From assembly GCA_019456165.1 (NCBI GenBank), contig VRUJ01000009.1:43429-107428 (forward strand): DNA of 64,000 nucleotides. The letters are read 5' to 3'. Made by a program: the position numbers and the translations under genes. Shown here one piece after another: positions 63,252 through 64,000 of the stretch. A model generated the notes under the pieces. The model ran no database searches. It had not been told where the DNA came from and saw only the letters and a list, made by a program, of their open reading frames with translations. Position 1 is the first letter of the stretch; every line of letters begins with the position of its first letter. The stretch is from Chloroflexota bacterium. GTDB taxonomy: Bacteria; Chloroflexota; Anaerolineae; Anaerolineales; UBA11579.

Positions 63252-63419
63252 TTAGTACACCTCTCCGTATGGTAAGAACCATTTGGCCACTGAGATCGCG
63301 GCCAGACCGGAGCCTGTCTGGTTTTCCACCGGGAAGTGGCGCCATAAGGCCACAGGGGGGCGGTTGGGCTGCTCCCCGGACAGGCAGGTCTCTATGCGTT
63401 GTCGGTGTGTGATTGTCAT
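63252..63419 (-). pseudogene. Truncated duplicate of the URO-D gene 5' end
   Basis: The minus strand reads MTITHRQRIETCLSGEQ, then RPPVALWRHFPVENQTGSGLA, nearly the same as the first 42 residues of the gene at 61029-62012, then runs into unrelated sequence and stops after 55 residues. The similarity also covers the upstream bases (gtattttaacccagg in both). It is a broken copy, in the same orientation as the intact gene and about 1.4 kb upstream of it. Confidence 0.85.
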
Positions 63420-63443
63420 AGTGGGGGTATTTTAACCCAGGTT

Positions 63444-63635
63444 TTAGTGTTCATTTATTTCAGGTTGACTGTATTGTCGTCTACCAACCTCCTCATGGTA
63501 ATGACCACCCGCGTAGTAGGTGGATATGCCATTGACCACAGATTTAACAATGTTGCCATCACCGTCGTAGAGGTATGTCGCGCCCGTGAATTTTGGCAGG
63601 GGAGGTTCGGTGGGTTCACAATTATCAACAGGTAA
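63444..63635 (-). pseudogene. RHS/YD-repeat protein remnant
   Basis: This frame reads TYLYDGDGNIVKSVVNG and STYYAGGHYHEEV, a clear RHS repeat unit (YxYDxxGNxV...YYVGxHYE). It has no start codon and is open only between the stop of the propeller gene at 63636 and a stop at 63444. It is in the same frame as that gene and joins the duplicated URO-D fragment at its other end, so it is a scar of a larger RHS-type gene. Confidence 0.7.
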
Positions 63636-64000
63636 TTATTTTGGTTCTATTTGATATTTATAAATCTGGCCTTCTCCGACAACCCAAAGATTATGCTGAC
63701 TGTCTTCCGCAATTGCCATAATAGATAATGTTGATATCAAACACCATTGGTTCGTATTCAAATCAAGGCTAACCAAACCGCGACTGGATGTAAACCAAAT
63801 ATACTTATTTAAGGTCTCTAATTGCGGAGATAGATTAACACTACTATATTGCCATAGTATCGGCATCCGATCAGTAATTAATATCGGAGATCGTATTATT
63901 TGATACCACTGGCCTGAAAAATTTGTTAGTGTAACATTGTTTCTGTAATTTCCAAAAAAAGATAGGTCAGGTATCCTTTTAGTGATAAAGCTAGAAAGGA
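63636..64000 (-). CDS. Beta-propeller (two-component regulator propeller-like) protein, C-terminal part
   Basis: The frame is open from the stop at 63636 to the window end, so the N-terminal part lies outside. The visible 121 residues hold propeller blade words: YIWFTSSRGLVSLDLNTNQW and AIAEDSQHNLWVVGEGQIYK, like the Reg_prop repeats of sensor propellers. An internal ATG at 63866 is not the real start. The protein is likely an extracytoplasmic sensor or surface protein. Nothing more can be said without the rest. Confidence 0.6.
   Translation of the reverse strand, partial: LSSFITKRIPDLSFFGNYRNNVTLTNFSGQWYQIIRSPILITDRMPILWQYSSVNLSPQLETLNKYIWFTSSRGLVSLDLNTNQWCLISTLSIMAIAEDSQHNLWVVGEGQIYKYQIEPK

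Overview
The window looks like chromosomal DNA of a free-living bacterium of the phylum Chloroflexota, most likely class Anaerolineae. This is inferred from the overall protein character (a 14-subunit nuo operon in canonical order, NfeD, UPF0316, DUF3467, translin and Cas4-like genes, many Thr/Pro-rich surface-protein linkers); no database search was possible. Housekeeping stretches are of moderate GC, while the left end (1-11 kb), the 48.4-52.2 kb gene and the 62.1-63.2 kb gene look clearly more AT-rich by eye.

Region 1 (1-11.1 kb) is a cell-surface polysaccharide locus. It holds three GT2 glycosyltransferases (the first cut by the window edge), a GT2-methyltransferase fusion, a GT4 glycosyltransferase, a Stealth-family sugar-phosphate transferase, an FkbM methyltransferase broken by a frameshift, a decayed methyltransferase remnant, and a Wzm/Wzt-type ABC exporter whose ATPase carries a C-terminal substrate-recognition domain. 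The products would be built in the cytoplasm and exported by the ABC pair.

Region 2 (11.1-17.4 kb) holds a small orphan gene between a tRNA-like scar and two tRNA genes (Met/Ile2-CAT and Gly-TCC), then nfeD, lipA, an alpha/beta hydrolase and a HAD phosphatase, with two kinds of dispersed repeat. Region 3 (17.4-31.96 kb) is a complete nuoA-N operon on the minus strand behind a good sigma-70 promoter, encoding proton-pumping NADH:quinone oxidoreductase.

Region 4 (32-44.5 kb) has an adenylate/guanylate cyclase receptor with a receiver domain followed by a Big_5 surface protein, a two-domain oxidoreductase, an M29 aminopeptidase, a NYN-domain RNase-like protein, a DUF2188 protein, a peptide-type ABC substrate-binding protein, a membrane-anchored HExxH peptidase and a UPF0316 protein.

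Region 5 (44.6-57.8 kb) carries dnaG-rpoD, then a large AT-rich gene for a TPR/GreA-B C-terminal/PIN-like protein that looks like a conflict or stress effector, then a compact minus-strand operon: DUF3467, translin, a Cas4-like nuclease split in two halves each with a membrane helix, NAD kinase, a zinc-finger membrane protein and recN; ssb lies just upstream. The TPR-GreA/B-PIN gene and the split membrane Cas4/translin operon are the best candidates for undescribed biology.

Region 6 (57.8-64 kb) is an accessory tail: a structured leader-like element, an unknown protein, a repeat-rich spacer with a terminator-like hairpin, an MFS exporter, a URO-D family protein, an unknown helical protein lying between the intact URO-D gene and a truncated duplicate of its 5' end, an RHS-repeat remnant, and the C-terminal part of a beta-propeller protein cut by the window end.
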